A stretch of DNA of 60,613 nucleotides from Bacillota bacterium (GTDB taxonomy: Bacteria > Sysuimicrobiota > Sysuimicrobiia > Sysuimicrobiales > Segetimicrobiaceae). Position 1 is the stretch's first letter. Every line of letters starts with the position of its first letter. Below are positions 60,361 through 60,613 of this stretch, one piece after another. Made by a program: the position numbers and the translations under genes. The DNA lies in assembly GCA_021324255.1 (NCBI GenBank), contig JAJPJL010000051.1:1-60613 (forward strand). Direction: 5' to 3'. The notes beneath the pieces were generated by a model that worked only from the letters and a program-made list of their open reading frames with translations, was not told the origin of the DNA and did no database searches.

Positions 60361-60598
60361 ACCGAGCAGCGTCGACGACGGCGTCTCCGCCGAGTGCGGC
60401 GCTACCCACCATCGCGTCGAATCGATCGGCGCCAACCGGTACGGCGACGGCCCGTCCCAGCGCAACCGGTTCCAAAACCACTTGACAGCCCTGTACGGTC
60501 ACTCTGAGTAGATCCCCCTCATGGAGAGCCAGGCGATCTCGTACGGAGGCCGGTAACGTCACTTGTCCTTTGCGCTTGAGGCGCACTATTCGGTCCAT
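60350..60598 (-). CDS. AbrB/MazE-type antitoxin for the second PIN toxin
   Basis: An 82-residue protein. The N-terminal part is a SpoVT-AbrB swapped-hairpin DNA-binding domain (VRLKRKGQVTLPASVRDRLA then LHEGDLLRVTVQG). The acidic, Ala/Asp-rich C-terminus would cover the toxin. ATG 60598 is chosen over GTG 60607 because GAGGTG ends six bases upstream. The promoter lies beyond the window edge. Confidence 0.85.
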   Translation of the reverse strand: MDRIVRLKRKGQVTLPASVRDRLALHEGDLLRVTVQGCQVVLEPVALGRAVAVPVGADRFDAMVGSAALGGDAVVDAARYDD

Positions 60599-60613
60599 AT
60601 GATCCACCTCTAA

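Overview
The window is 60.6 kb of high-GC bacterial DNA, roughly two thirds G+C with G/C-rich third codon positions. It looks like a chromosomal segment of an uncultivated soil or subsurface heterotroph. Solute uptake dominates: one peptide-type ABC set, two sugar-type sets, one NitT/TauT-type set and an extra sugar-binding protein. No rRNA, tRNA, CRISPR array, IS element or phage module was recognised. The phylum cannot be fixed from the sequence; a DUF2066 protein and a secreted aspartyl-protease-like protein do not settle it.

Layout. 0-3.7 kb: end of a peptide-type binding protein, two permeases and a D-glutamate-cyclase-like DUF4392 protein. 4-9.3 kb: a Uma2 protein, threonine synthase with an amino-acid permease, and an aspartyl-protease-like secreted protein. 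9.4-14 kb: a frameshifted seryl-tRNA synthetase tail, a frameshifted sarcosine/N-methyltryptophan oxidase, and a sugar ABC operon on the minus strand. 14.4-20.7 kb: a VapBC pair, a two-domain VOC protein, an XRE-TPR regulator, a dienelactone hydrolase, a secreted protein and an LLM oxidoreductase. 20.9-33.4 kb: a catabolic region with a molybdenum hydroxylase large subunit, SDR, nitrilase-like protein, NitT/TauT transporter, FAD oxidoreductase, enoyl-CoA hydratase, CoA transferase and amidohydrolase, interrupted by a cytochrome oxidase subunit I remnant. 34-37.4 kb: a GAF-GGDEF diguanylate cyclase, small proteins and a VWA protein. 37.8-43.4 kb: class III aminotransferase, SDR, GlcD-type oxidase, serine hydrolase and small kinase-like protein. 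43.4-54 kb: a plant-glycan locus (GH31, sugar ABC operon, divergent duplicate binding protein, GH127) and a phosphodiester glycosidase. 54.5-56.7 kb: a small secreted protein, a creatininase-family enzyme and a DUF2066 protein. 56.8-60.6 kb: a toxin-antitoxin island with two Xre-RES modules tail to tail, then an AbrB-PIN pair.

How the genes work together. The 20.9-33.4 kb region reads as uptake and CoA-dependent breakdown of a small, probably nitrogen-containing organic compound. The 43.4-52.7 kb region reads as import and trimming of xylose- and arabinose-containing oligosaccharides. The right end is the most unusual part. Its first Xre antitoxin has a near-consensus promoter that places +1 on the start codon (leaderless), overlaid by four 11-bp phased repeats. 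The second has a perfect 14-bp palindrome filling its promoter spacer. Both RES toxins seem to lack the family glutamate. The divergent sugar-binding genes share a 158-bp inverted tract with one mismatch, a sign of recent gene conversion or duplication.
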